Origin: Glycomyces tritici
GTDB taxonomy: Bacteria; Actinomycetota; Actinomycetes; Mycobacteriales; Micromonosporaceae
Direction of reading: 5' to 3'
NCBI RefSeq assembly: GCF_030403505.1
Contig: NZ_JAUEMJ010000006.1
Span: 263,939-327,938 of the forward strand
DNA: 64,000 nt
The notes under the pieces were generated by a model. It saw nothing but the letters and a program-made list of their open reading frames with translations, was not told the origin of the DNA and ran no database searches. This document shows positions 1 to 7,906 of this stretch, piece after piece. Position 1 is the first letter of the stretch. Every line of letters begins with the position of its first letter. The translations under genes were made by a program, and so were the position numbers.

Positions 1-585
1 CTCGCTCGGGGCGCCCGCGAGCAGGCGCGGGGCGGCGAGTTCGACGAGTTTCACCAGGTCAGGGTAGATCGCGGTGGCCTCGGCGTCCATCGGGAGCTCG
101 TCGGCGTACTTGCTCGCGCCCTCGCCGATCGCGTAGTCGGCGCGGGTGTCGGGGAGCTCGCTCGGCTTGCACACCTGCGGCTCGCCCTCGCGCACGCCGT
201 CCTCGTAGACGGCCCAGTAGATCTCCTTGCGGCGCGCGTCCGTGGCCGCGAGCGCGCGGCCCCTCGTGTTCGCGCCGATGCCGTCGAGCGAGCAGACGCC
301 GTAGACGGGGATGCCCGCGCCGTCGGCGAACGCGGCGGCGGTGACCATGCCCACGCGAAGGCCGGTGAACGGCCCGGGGCCGACGCCGGAGACGACCGCG
401 TCGACGTCCTTGACGGTGCGCCCGGCTTCGGCCAGGCAGCCTTCGATGAACGGGGCGAGCTTCTCCACGTGGCCGCGCGCGTCGATCTCGCGGCGGAACG
501 AGGTCAGGAACAGCTCGTCGTCGTCGAGGTCGACGAGTGCGGCCTGCACTGCGGCAGTGGACGTGTCGAGTGCGAGGACCCTCAT
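1..585 (-). CDS. tsaB: TsaB, tRNA t6A biosynthesis protein (partial)
   Basis: This is the dimerisation partner of TsaD in the complex that makes N6-threonylcarbamoyladenosine at A37 of ANN-decoding tRNAs. It starts MRVLALDTSTAAVQAAL, the ASKHA-fold first strand, and carries GPGPFTGLRVG around residues 69-79, both typical of TsaB. The 195 codons visible run off the left edge, so roughly the last 20-40 residues are missing. The ATG overlaps the tsaE stop by four bases (ATGA), so the two are translationally coupled. The order alr, hydrolase, tsaE, tsaB is common in actinobacteria, usually followed by rimI and tsaD. Confidence 0.93.
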   Translation of the reverse strand, partial: MRVLALDTSTAAVQAALVDLDDDELFLTSFRREIDARGHVEKLAPFIEGCLAEAGRTVKDVDAVVSGVGPGPFTGLRVGMVTAAAFADGAGIPVYGVCSLDGIGANTRGRALAATDARRKEIYWAVYEDGVREGEPQVCKPSELPDTRADYAIGEGASKYADELPMDAEATAIYPDLVKLVELAAPRLLAGAPSE

Positions 586-1091
586 GCGGCAGCGCCCACG
601 GGAGCCGCTGCACCGATCGACGGCTCGTCGGAGTCGCCGAGACCCGACGCCAGGCGCTCGGCCCAGTCGCCGCCGCGGCCGTGCAGGACGACCTCGCGGA
701 CCTCGTCGGCCCGGCGTTCGATCGCGATCTCCAGGTGCGACTCGGCGAGGCGCTCGGCCAGGCCCGCGCCCCATTCCACGACCGTGACGGCCGCTTCCAC
801 ATCAGTGTCGAGGTCGAGGTCGTCGAGCTCGTCGAGGGTCTCCAGGCGGTACGCGTCGACGTGCACCAGCGGCACGCCCGCGGTGCCCGCGCGGTGCGAG
901 CGGGCGATCACGAAGGTGGGGCTGGTGATCCGCCCTTCGACGCCGAGGCCGGCGCCGATGCCCTGCGTGAGGGCCGTCTTCCCGGCCCCCAGCGGGCCGG
1001 TGAGGATCACGAGGTCGCCCGCGCGAAGGACCGCGGCCAGGCGCAGCCCGAACTCGTGGGTGTCGTCGGCCGTCTGGAGCTGGAGCCTCAC
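582..1091 (-). CDS. tsaE: TsaE, tRNA t6A biosynthesis ATPase
   Basis: This P-loop ATPase drives turnover of the TsaB-TsaD complex in t6A synthesis. The 169-residue protein has a Walker A GPLGAGKT at residues 32-39, the family motif SPTFVI at about 57-62, and HVDAYRL, which carries the metal-binding Asp of the TsaE fold. A short Ala-rich tail follows the domain. It ends in an ATGA overlap with tsaB. The hydrolase gene lies 74 bp upstream on the same strand. Length and motifs are normal for the family. Confidence 0.95.
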   Translation of the reverse strand: MRLQLQTADDTHEFGLRLAAVLRAGDLVILTGPLGAGKTALTQGIGAGLGVEGRITSPTFVIARSHRAGTAGVPLVHVDAYRLETLDELDDLDLDTDVEAAVTVVEWGAGLAERLAESHLEIAIERRADEVREVVLHGRGGDWAERLASGLGDSDEPSIGAAAPVGAAA

Positions 1092-1165
1092 GTTTCACTC
1101 CTCCAAGTGCGTGTCGATGGGCCGCGTCGTGTCGGCGCGGCGCGGGTCTTACTGCTCGGGTCGCG

Positions 1166-2368
1166 TCACGGTTCGAGACGGTGCCCGTGGTGGCGGGAGA
1201 ACGGCGACCACCTGCGGTGCCGCCCCGGGTCGCGCTCGAACGGCGTCGCCTCCGGTGCGGCGGACACGGCGGAACCCCTGCCGATCTCAGCCACGACTTT
1301 GTCGATCATCTCCAACAAGAGTTGTGAGATCTCACCAGGATACTCCAGCTGCGGTGAGTGAGCCGCCTCGGCTATGAGCGCGAATCGCGACCCCTCGAGC
1401 GCCGCCGCCAGCCTTCGCGAATGCTCCGGCGGCGTCAGCAGGTCCTCGTCACCGACCACGACCAGCGCCGGAAGCCCCTTGAAGAGCGGCAGCGTCGCCG
1501 TCTCGTCGTGGTCGAGGATAGCGCGCGCGTAGCCGACGATGCTCTGCATGGAGGTCCGCCGGTTCATCCGCTCGACCAGCGTGACCAGGGACGCGGGCGG
1601 GTCGATGTGCCCGAACGCGGCCTTGCGGGTGAGCAGCCACCCCAGGTCGCCCGCGAGGAGCCGCGACCGGTCGATCAGGTCCGGCGTCCAGCCCGCGACC
1701 TGCTGGAGCATCGGCAGCACCGTGCGCCGCAGCCGCCGCAGTGCGCGCATCGGCTTCGTCTCCACGGTGTCGAGGCCCGCGGCGCTGCTGGAGAGGAACG
1801 CGACCCCCTTCACGCGCTCGCGGAAGTCGGCCTCGTGGAGGCGCGCGTACACCTGGATCGTCATGCCGCCCATGGAATGCCCGACCAGCACCAGCGGCCC
1901 GCGCGGGGCCACGGCCGTCAGCACGTCGTGCATGACCTCCGCCAGGTCCTCGATGCCGTACTCCGTACGGGGCAGCGGGCCGGACCGGCCGTGCCCGGGC
2001 TGGTCGTACAGCACCGCCCGCAGCGACACGTCGCCCCGGTTCGCCTCGGCGATCGCCTTGCGCTGGAAGTAGAAGGTGGCCATGTCCTGCATGTAGCCGT
2101 GCACGAAGACCACTGTGAGGTCGGCGTCCTCAGGGCCCGCGGTCTCCACGTGGATCGGCACGCCGGCGCGCGACTCCACCGTGAACACCGAGCGCTGCGG
2201 CGGGAGCTCGAACGGCTCGTGCGCGTACGGGTCGACCGACGACGCCCGCGTGCGCCGCGCCAGGTACCGGGGGATGCCCCACGCCAAGGCGGCGCCGAAC
2301 GCCACACCGCCGGTCACGCCGCCGGCGACCGCCAGACCGCGGCGTCGGCGGGACTGCTTCTCACTCAT
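1166..2368 (-). CDS. alpha/beta hydrolase with N-terminal membrane anchor
   Basis: This is a 400-residue serine hydrolase of unknown substrate. After a basic tail (KQSRRRRG) comes one hydrophobic segment at about residues 11-34, likely a membrane anchor or signal anchor. The hydrolase fold then shows the oxyanion strand VVFVHGY, the nucleophile elbow GHSMGG (Ser165) and AEAAHSPQ, whose His completes the triad near residue 353. ATG at 2368 is preferred; an in-frame TTG lies 12 bases upstream and the Shine-Dalgarno signal is weak for both. It sits between alr and tsaE, where a hydrolase of this kind is often found in actinobacteria. The role is unproven; it resembles proline-iminopeptidase or lipase-like members. 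Confidence 0.88.
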   Translation of the reverse strand: MSEKQSRRRRGLAVAGGVTGGVAFGAALAWGIPRYLARRTRASSVDPYAHEPFELPPQRSVFTVESRAGVPIHVETAGPEDADLTVVFVHGYMQDMATFYFQRKAIAEANRGDVSLRAVLYDQPGHGRSGPLPRTEYGIEDLAEVMHDVLTAVAPRGPLVLVGHSMGGMTIQVYARLHEADFRERVKGVAFLSSSAAGLDTVETKPMRALRRLRRTVLPMLQQVAGWTPDLIDRSRLLAGDLGWLLTRKAAFGHIDPPASLVTLVERMNRRTSMQSIVGYARAILDHDETATLPLFKGLPALVVVGDEDLLTPPEHSRRLAAALEGSRFALIAEAAHSPQLEYPGEISQLLLEMIDKVVAEIGRGSAVSAAPEATPFERDPGRHRRWSPFSRHHGHRLEP

Positions 2369-2464
2369 GCGGCCTCGCAATGCCTTCGAACACCAAGCCT
2401 TCCGAACACAAGTCCCCCGTCACCGGTCGAACCGCCGCACTGCAGCAGACGCGGCGTTCCGTAC

Positions 2465-3604
2465 TCAGGCGTCCCCGAGCGGCGCCAGGCCGCGGTTCCA
2501 CAACCGCGGCACCCGCGAACCGATCCCCGTCAGCACGTCGTTGGGGATCGTCCCCGCCCACGCCGACCAGTCGTCCGCGTCGAGGTGCTGCGCGCCCGCG
2601 CCGATGAGCACCACCGGCTCGCCGGGTTTCACCGCGTCGTCACCGCAGTCGACCATGAACTGGTCCATGCAGATCCGACCCAGCACCCGGCGGCGCTTGC
2701 CCGCCAGGTACACCTCGGCTTTCCCCGAAGCGGCCCGCGGTACACCGTCGGCGTACCCGAGCGGCACGAGCGCCACGTTCGTGTCCCGCTCCAAGTGCAC
2801 CGTGTGCCCGTAGGAGATGCCCGAACCGGCGGGGAGCCGCTTGACGGACATCACCACCGACCGCACCTCGATCACCGGCCGCAGGTCGACCGCGAACTGC
2901 GGCACCGGGTTGTACCCGTACAGGGCGATGCCGGGGCGCACCATGTCATAGCGGGTCTGCGGGTCGGCGATGAGCGCCGCCGAGTTCGCCAGGTGCCGCA
3001 CCTCCGGCTCCAGGCCCGAGGCGGCGACCGCTTCGAGGAACCGCTCGAACGCCGCCTTCTGCTGGGCGTTCGCCGGGTGCCCGATCTCGTCGGCGCACGC
3101 CAGGTGGCTCCACGCGCCCACGACGACCAGTGATCCGGCGGCCTGGTGCTTCGCGGCGGCCTCGGCGACGAACGCCCACTCGTGCTCGGCCACACCGCCG
3201 CGCGACATGCCCGTGTCGCCCTTGAGATGGATGCGGGCCGGTACCCCGGCCCGGTCGGCCGCCTCGGCGACCGCGTCGAGCTGCGCCAGCGACGACACCC
3301 CGAGCTCGATCCCCGCGCCGACGACTTCAGTGAGACCGGGCTGGTCGGGGGCGAAGAAGAACGCCATCACGGTCGTATCCGCGAGGTCGGGCAGGCGCTT
3401 GAGCTGCCATGCCTCCCTGAGGGTCACGACCCCGAGGCTGGCGGCCCCGGCCTCGATCGCGACCCGTCCGGCCGGGACCATGCCGTGCCCGTACCCGTCG
3501 GCCTTCACCATCGCCATCATCGGCACCCCGGCCACGGCCGCCAGCGCCTCGACGTTGTGCGCCAGGCGCCGCCAGTCGGCGCTGGCCTTCGCCAGGCCGG
3601 ACAT
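2465..3604 (-). CDS. alr: alanine racemase
   Basis: This PLP enzyme interconverts L- and D-alanine for peptidoglycan synthesis. From the ATG at 3604 the product has 379 residues. The PLP lysine is Lys34 in MVKADGYGHG and the second catalytic base is Tyr265 in GISYGHT. The N-terminal barrel and C-terminal beta domain are complete, ending in the RVPRLW motif. The frame stays open upstream to about 3718, but that extension does not align with the usual N-terminus, whereas AKASADWRRLAHNVEAL matches the family start. No clear Shine-Dalgarno precedes 3604, so the start is moderately certain. Confidence 0.93.
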   Translation of the reverse strand: MSGLAKASADWRRLAHNVEALAAVAGVPMMAMVKADGYGHGMVPAGRVAIEAGAASLGVVTLREAWQLKRLPDLADTTVMAFFFAPDQPGLTEVVGAGIELGVSSLAQLDAVAEAADRAGVPARIHLKGDTGMSRGGVAEHEWAFVAEAAAKHQAAGSLVVVGAWSHLACADEIGHPANAQQKAAFERFLEAVAASGLEPEVRHLANSAALIADPQTRYDMVRPGIALYGYNPVPQFAVDLRPVIEVRSVVMSVKRLPAGSGISYGHTVHLERDTNVALVPLGYADGVPRAASGKAEVYLAGKRRRVLGRICMDQFMVDCGDDAVKPGEPVVLIGAGAQHLDADDWSAWAGTIPNDVLTGIGSRVPRLWNRGLAPLGDA

Positions 3605-3761
3605 GGTGCCGAATTCGGGCTCGGTCAGGACACGGAAGTTGTCGATCGCCACATATGCAAGGGTACGTGCCCGATTCCGGGGAGCCGGACAGCAGCGCTC
3701 CGACCCCGGACCGTGCACCCTGTTTCCTATAGGATGCTCGATCCGGGGCGGTGCTCTCGTC

Positions 3762-6005
3762 TTACGCGAGCTGCTCGCGCACCGTGCGGGCCGCGGCGAC
3801 GAGGCCTTCCAGCGACGGCCGGACCTCCTCGTAGCGGCGGGTCTTCAGGCCGCAGTCCGGGTTCGCCCACACCCGCTCCGGGCCGAGCGCGGCCACGGCG
3901 AGGCGCAGCGCCTCGGCCATGTCGTCGGCGGCCGGGACGCGAGGCGAGTGGATGTCCCACACGCCCGGGCCGACCGCGCTGCGGTAGTTCGCGCGGTCGA
4001 GGTCGGCGAGGACCTCCATCTTCGAGCGCGAGGCCTCGATCGAGGTCACGTCCGCGTCCAGGGCGGCGATCGCGTCGATGACCTCGCCGAACTCCGAGTA
4101 GCAGAGGTGCGTGTGGATCGCGGTCTCCGGGCGCACGCCGGCGGTGGCGAGGCGGAACGAGCGGGTCGCCCAGTCCCGGTACGCCGCACGGGAAGCCGCG
4201 CGCACGGGCAGGAGCTCGCGCAGCGCGGGCTCGTCGACCTGGATGATCGCCGTCCCGGCCGCTTCGAGGTCGGTGACCTCGTCGCGCAGTGCGAGCGCGA
4301 CCTGGTCGGCCGTCTCGGACAGCGGCTGGTCGTCGCGCACGAACGACCAGGCCAGGATCGTCACGGGCCCGGTGAGCATGCCCTTGACGGGCTTCTCGGT
4401 GAGCGACTGCGCGTACGAGGTCCACTCGACGGTCATGGGGGCCGTCCGCGTGACGTCCCCGTAGAGCACCGGCGGGCGGACGCAGCGCGAGCCGTAGGAC
4501 TGGACCCAGCCCGCGGCGGTGGTCGCGAAGCCCGTGAGCTGCTCCGCGAAGTACTGCACCATGTCGTTGCGTTCCGGCTCGCCGTGCACGAGCACGTCCA
4601 GTCCGAGCTTCTCCTGCTCGGCGATGACGGCGGCGACCTCGGCCTTCATGCGGGCCTTGTAGTCGGCGTCGATCATCAGCCCGCGGCGGTGCGCGGCGCG
4701 GGCGTTGCGCAGCTCGGCGGTCTGCGGGAACGAGCCGATGGTCGTGGTCGGCAGCACCGGGAGCGGCACGCGTTCGGCTTGGGCCGCTTGGCGTTCGGCG
4801 TACGGGATGCGCCGGTCGGCGTCGGCGCCGAGGGCGGCGAGCCGCGAGCGCACCGAGTCATCGCGCCATGCATCCGGAGCTTGGGGCCGCGCGGCGCGCG
4901 CACCGTCCGGGTCCGCGAGCGTGGTGATCTCGCGGAGCTTCTGGCGGGCGAAGGCCAGGCGCTCGATCAGCGCGGCGGGCAGCTCGTGCTCGGCGTCCAG
5001 GTCGACGGGGACGTGCAGCAGCGAGGAGGACGAGGAGACCCCGACGCGGTCGCTGATGCCTTGCAGCCGTGCAATGTCGGCGCCCGCATTGGCAAGATCG
5101 GTGCGCCAGATGTTGCGGCCGTCGACCACGCCCGCGAGCAAATATGTTTCACGTGAAACATCCAGTGCCTCAAGTGCTTCCAGGTCACTGCGGCCCCGGA
5201 CGAGGTCCAGCGCGATGCCTGCGACGCCCGCCTCCAGCAGCACCGGCAGCGCCTCACCGAACGGGCCGTAGCCGCCCGCGACGACGATCTCGGTGTCGGC
5301 GGTGAGCCGCCGGTAGGTCGCGGCGACGGCCGCGAGCTCGGCCTCGGACCGGTCGGCGCAGAGCGCGGGCTCATCGACCTGAACGAGCGCGGCCCCTGCC
5401 TCCCTGAGCGCGGCAAGCAGCTCGACATAGACCGGAACGAGGTCGTCGAGCCGGTCGAACGGCGTGAACTCGGCAGGAGCGTCCTCGCTCGCCTTGGCGA
5501 GCAGCAGGAACGAGACCGGGCCGAGCAGCACGGGCCGGGCGTCGAGGCCGCGTTCCTTCGCTTCAAGGAACTCGGCGACGGCCTTGGCGGGCTTGGCGTC
5601 GAACTCGGTGTCGGGCCCGATCTCAGGCACCAGGTAGTGGTAGTTCGTGTCGAACCACTTGGTCATCTCGAGCGGCACGGCCGCCTCGTCACCCCGCGCG
5701 GCCGCGAAGTAGGAGGCCAGTTCGGTCTCGCGGCGATGCCGAGGAGCGAGCGCATCAACAGCCACGATCGTGTCGAGCACGTGGTCGTAGAGCGAGAACG
5801 TCCCGGACGGGACCGTGTCGAGCACCGAGAGGTCGTCGAGCATTCCGGAGCGGACGGACGCGGCGGCGGCTTCGAGCCCGGCGGCGTCGAGCCGCCCGGA
5901 CCAGTGGGCCTCGAGCGCGCGCTTGAGCTCGCGGTTCGGGCCGATGCGCGGGTAGCCGAGTGCGGTGGCCTGCGGTTTCGCGGGCACGCTGGTAGGTGTG
6001 TTCAT
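3762..6005 (-). CDS. metE: cobalamin-independent methionine synthase
   Basis: MetE transfers the methyl group of 5-methyltetrahydropteroyltri-L-glutamate to homocysteine. The 747-residue length is normal. The N-terminal half carries the ALGYPRIGPNRELK signature. In the catalytic C-terminal half the zinc ligands are visible as His633 and Cys635 (HTHLCYSEF), Glu657 (SIEAS) and Cys718 (NPDCG). These are offset by exactly eight from the E. coli residues. It is monocistronic, with a cobalamin riboswitch directly upstream. The cell is therefore expected to switch it off when vitamin B12 and a MetH enzyme are available. It contains a TTTCACGTGAAA-type palindrome near 5148-5159 by chance of coding sequence. 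Confidence 0.97.
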   Translation of the reverse strand: MNTPTSVPAKPQATALGYPRIGPNRELKRALEAHWSGRLDAAGLEAAAASVRSGMLDDLSVLDTVPSGTFSLYDHVLDTIVAVDALAPRHRRETELASYFAAARGDEAAVPLEMTKWFDTNYHYLVPEIGPDTEFDAKPAKAVAEFLEAKERGLDARPVLLGPVSFLLLAKASEDAPAEFTPFDRLDDLVPVYVELLAALREAGAALVQVDEPALCADRSEAELAAVAATYRRLTADTEIVVAGGYGPFGEALPVLLEAGVAGIALDLVRGRSDLEALEALDVSRETYLLAGVVDGRNIWRTDLANAGADIARLQGISDRVGVSSSSSLLHVPVDLDAEHELPAALIERLAFARQKLREITTLADPDGARAARPQAPDAWRDDSVRSRLAALGADADRRIPYAERQAAQAERVPLPVLPTTTIGSFPQTAELRNARAAHRRGLMIDADYKARMKAEVAAVIAEQEKLGLDVLVHGEPERNDMVQYFAEQLTGFATTAAGWVQSYGSRCVRPPVLYGDVTRTAPMTVEWTSYAQSLTEKPVKGMLTGPVTILAWSFVRDDQPLSETADQVALALRDEVTDLEAAGTAIIQVDEPALRELLPVRAASRAAYRDWATRSFRLATAGVRPETAIHTHLCYSEFGEVIDAIAALDADVTSIEASRSKMEVLADLDRANYRSAVGPGVWDIHSPRVPAADDMAEALRLAVAALGPERVWANPDCGLKTRRYEEVRPSLEGLVAAARTVREQLA

Positions 6006-6061
6006 GTGTCAGTTCCCTCGAACTTGCGACAACGGGACCGCGCGCGGTCGCGCGCGGTACG

Positions 6062-6231
6062 CGGGCAGGTATTCGGACTCGAGGGCGCTTGTTCTCCTAG
6101 TCCCCACCGCTTCCCAGGTTCCGGGCCCAGTGCTCATGGCGGGTTTCGTTCCCTCTCACCGCTGCGGGGCAGTCCTGGATTCGCACCAGATTCCCTCTTA
6201 GCCGGGGCGGCGTGCACCGCTCCGGAACCAG
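6062..6231 (-). promoter_or_regulatory. cobalamin (AdoCbl) riboswitch upstream of metE
   Basis: On the minus strand the region upstream of metE reads GTGCGAATCCAGGACTGCCC, then CGCAGCGGTGAGAGGGAACGA, then the B12-box segment AGCACTGGGCCCGGAA, and ends CGAGTCCGAATACCTGCC. These are the conserved core elements of the cobalamin riboswitch in the right order. It lies 56 bp upstream of the metE ATG, consistent with translational or transcriptional repression by B12. This accounts for most of the 333-bp gap between metE and the divergent SDR gene; the remaining ~100 bp should hold both promoters. Confidence 0.95.
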
Positions 6232-6338
6232 CGTCGGAACCGATGGTACGGCCGCGCAGGGGCTTGCGCCCCGAACGAGGCCGCACTGTGGGACGAGCGC
6301 GGCTCGGTCCCTCCGGCGAATGGGTAGGCTCGGGCCCC

Positions 6339-7079
6339 ATGAGCACCAGACCAGTAGCCGTAGTCACGGGAGCGAGCAGCGGTATCGGGGCCGCCTCCGC
6401 GAAAGCCCTCGCCAAGGCCGGGTTCGACGTCGTCCTGGGAGCCCGCCGTGCCGACCGGCTCGCCGAGGTCGCGGCGGAGTGCGGGGGCCGGGCGATCGCG
6501 CTCGACGTCACGGACGAAACCTCAGTGCAAGCCTTCGCCGAGCAGGTCGAACGCTGCGACCTGCTGGTGAACAACGCGGGCGGGGCCCTCGGCCTCGAAT
6601 CGATCGCCACGGCCGACCTCGACCTGTGGCAGAAGATGTACGACGTGAACGTCCTCGGCACCATCCGGGTCACCAAGGCGCTCTTGCCGAAGCTCGTCGA
6701 ATCCGGCAACGGCCAGGTCGTCGTGATCGGCTCGATCGCGGCCCACCAGCCCTACCCCGGCGGTGGCGGCTACAACGCGGCGAAGCACGCGGAAGCGGCC
6801 GTCACGCGCGTCCTGCGCCTGGAACTCCTCGGCCAACCGGTCCGCGTCTGCGAGATCGACCCGGGCATGGTCGAGACCGAGTTCAGCCTGGTGCGCTTCG
6901 AAGGCGACAAGGAGCGCGCCGATGCGGTCTACGCAGGCATGACCCCCCTGACCGCCGACGACATCGCCGAGACGATCACCTGGGTCGCAACGCGACCCGC
7001 GCACGTCAACGTCGACCAGATCACGATCATGCCCCGAGACCAGACCGGAGCCCAGCAGGTTCACCGCCGCCAGCAGTAA
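6339..7079 (+). CDS. SDR family NAD(P)-dependent oxidoreductase
   Basis: This 246-residue classical short-chain dehydrogenase resembles the YdfG/serine 3-dehydrogenase group. It has the cofactor motif TGASSGIG at residues 11-18, LVNNAG, the catalytic Ser of VIGSIAA, and YNAAK with Tyr and Lys. ARRADRL after beta-2 suggests NADP preference. The chosen ATG gives MSTRPVAVVTG. An in-frame extension upstream runs through the metE riboswitch region and is not credible. It is divergent from metE and convergent with the lipoprotein gene. The substrate is unknown, though related enzymes oxidise 3-hydroxy acids or serine analogues. Confidence 0.9.
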   Translation: MSTRPVAVVTGASSGIGAASAKALAKAGFDVVLGARRADRLAEVAAECGGRAIALDVTDETSVQAFAEQVERCDLLVNNAGGALGLESIATADLDLWQKMYDVNVLGTIRVTKALLPKLVESGNGQVVVIGSIAAHQPYPGGGGYNAAKHAEAAVTRVLRLELLGQPVRVCEIDPGMVETEFSLVRFEGDKERADAVYAGMTPLTADDIAETITWVATRPAHVNVDQITIMPRDQTGAQQVHRRQQ

Positions 7080-7094
7080 GCAGCGCAAGCACAC

Positions 7095-7119
7095 CGGCCC
7101 GGCGGTAACTGCCGGGCCG
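7095..7119. terminator. hairpin between convergent genes
   Basis: CGGCCCGGC and GCCGGGCCG form a perfect 9-bp stem with a 7-nt loop, 15 bp after the SDR stop. It is followed by a short T-rich stretch on the plus strand and could serve both converging transcripts. Confidence 0.7.
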
Positions 7120-7141
7120 ATGTCGTTCTTGCGGAACGAGG

Positions 7142-7906
7142 TCAGAGTAGGCCCTCGTAACTGGTCGGGCCTGTCTCGCGCGGATCGGGTTCACGCGCCC
7201 AGGGAACCATCCTCGCTGGAGTGGACGACGACTCCCCTGAAGGAGTCGCGAACGGGTCGACGGCCTCGCTTGCGATCTCCTCGCCGGGGTAGACCGTGTC
7301 GATGTTGGAGCAGAACTTGCTTGCATGGTCGTTCTCGCGGGTTACGCCGCCGAGCGGGGTCGGACAGTCAGGGTTGTAATCGCCGCCTTCGACGGTCTTG
7401 ATGCATCCGGATTGCACATGGAGGACCACGTAGCCTGCCACTTCGTACCAGAGGTTGATGCCGTCCGGCTGGAGTGCCTCCAGTGCGTAGAACGGCGGGT
7501 CGTCACCCTGTTGGACATCACGATGGATGTCGTATCCCGCTGCCGCCCACTTGTCACGGAGTGCAGTCCGATACTCCTCTCGAACAAGATCCTGGTTCGA
7601 TACTTCGGCGCTGAACCGGTAGGAGAGTTCGAGGTTGATGTACTCCTCGTTGACCGTGCCGGTGTGGCTGCATTCGAGCTGAAGCATGGTGCGCTCGAAA
7701 AATCCGGGGAACTCGGGAAGATCGGTGATGGCCTCGGCGGCGGCTGCTTCGAGGCGCTCCCAGGCGGTCGACTGGTCGAACTCGCGTTCGGGGGGAGGTT
7801 CTTCCTCACTGGAGGTGTGCATGCAGGCTCCTGTCAGAGTGAGCGCCGCCAAGGCGGTCAAGAGTCGGGCGGCGATACGCCGCGCTAGAGGGCGTTCGTG
7901 CCTCAT
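7142..7906 (-). CDS. putative lipoprotein, last gene of a WXG-like cluster
   Basis: This 254-residue protein has a basic N-terminus and a lipobox LTGAC with Cys28, so it should be a membrane-anchored lipoprotein on the outer face. The mature part is rich in Glu and Asp near its start, has a few cysteines, and ends in a low-complexity Ser/Pro/Glu tail. I recognise no catalytic domain. Its ATG overlaps the stop of the DUF1023 hydrolase gene (ATGA), so it is translationally coupled to it. Location and coupling suggest a partner, immunity or tethering role for the hydrolase, but that is inference. Confidence 0.8.
   Translation of the reverse strand: MRHERPLARRIAARLLTALAALTLTGACMHTSSEEEPPPEREFDQSTAWERLEAAAAEAITDLPEFPGFFERTMLQLECSHTGTVNEEYINLELSYRFSAEVSNQDLVREEYRTALRDKWAAAGYDIHRDVQQGDDPPFYALEALQPDGINLWYEVAGYVVLHVQSGCIKTVEGGDYNPDCPTPLGGVTRENDHASKFCSNIDTVYPGEEIASEAVDPFATPSGESSSTPARMVPWAREPDPRETGPTSYEGLL

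Noticed and set aside
1358..3133. 591-codon plus-strand frame across the hydrolase and alr genes
   Set aside because: It spans two well-supported minus-strand genes and an intergenic gap, and is Arg/Val/His-rich shadow sequence.
5148..5159. GTTTCACGTGAAAC-like palindrome resembling a ParB or regulator site
   Set aside because: The bases TGTTTCACGTGAAACA do match the parS consensus core closely, but a single copy inside the metE coding sequence with no par genes in view is not enough to list as a feature; scanning the genome for further copies would decide it.
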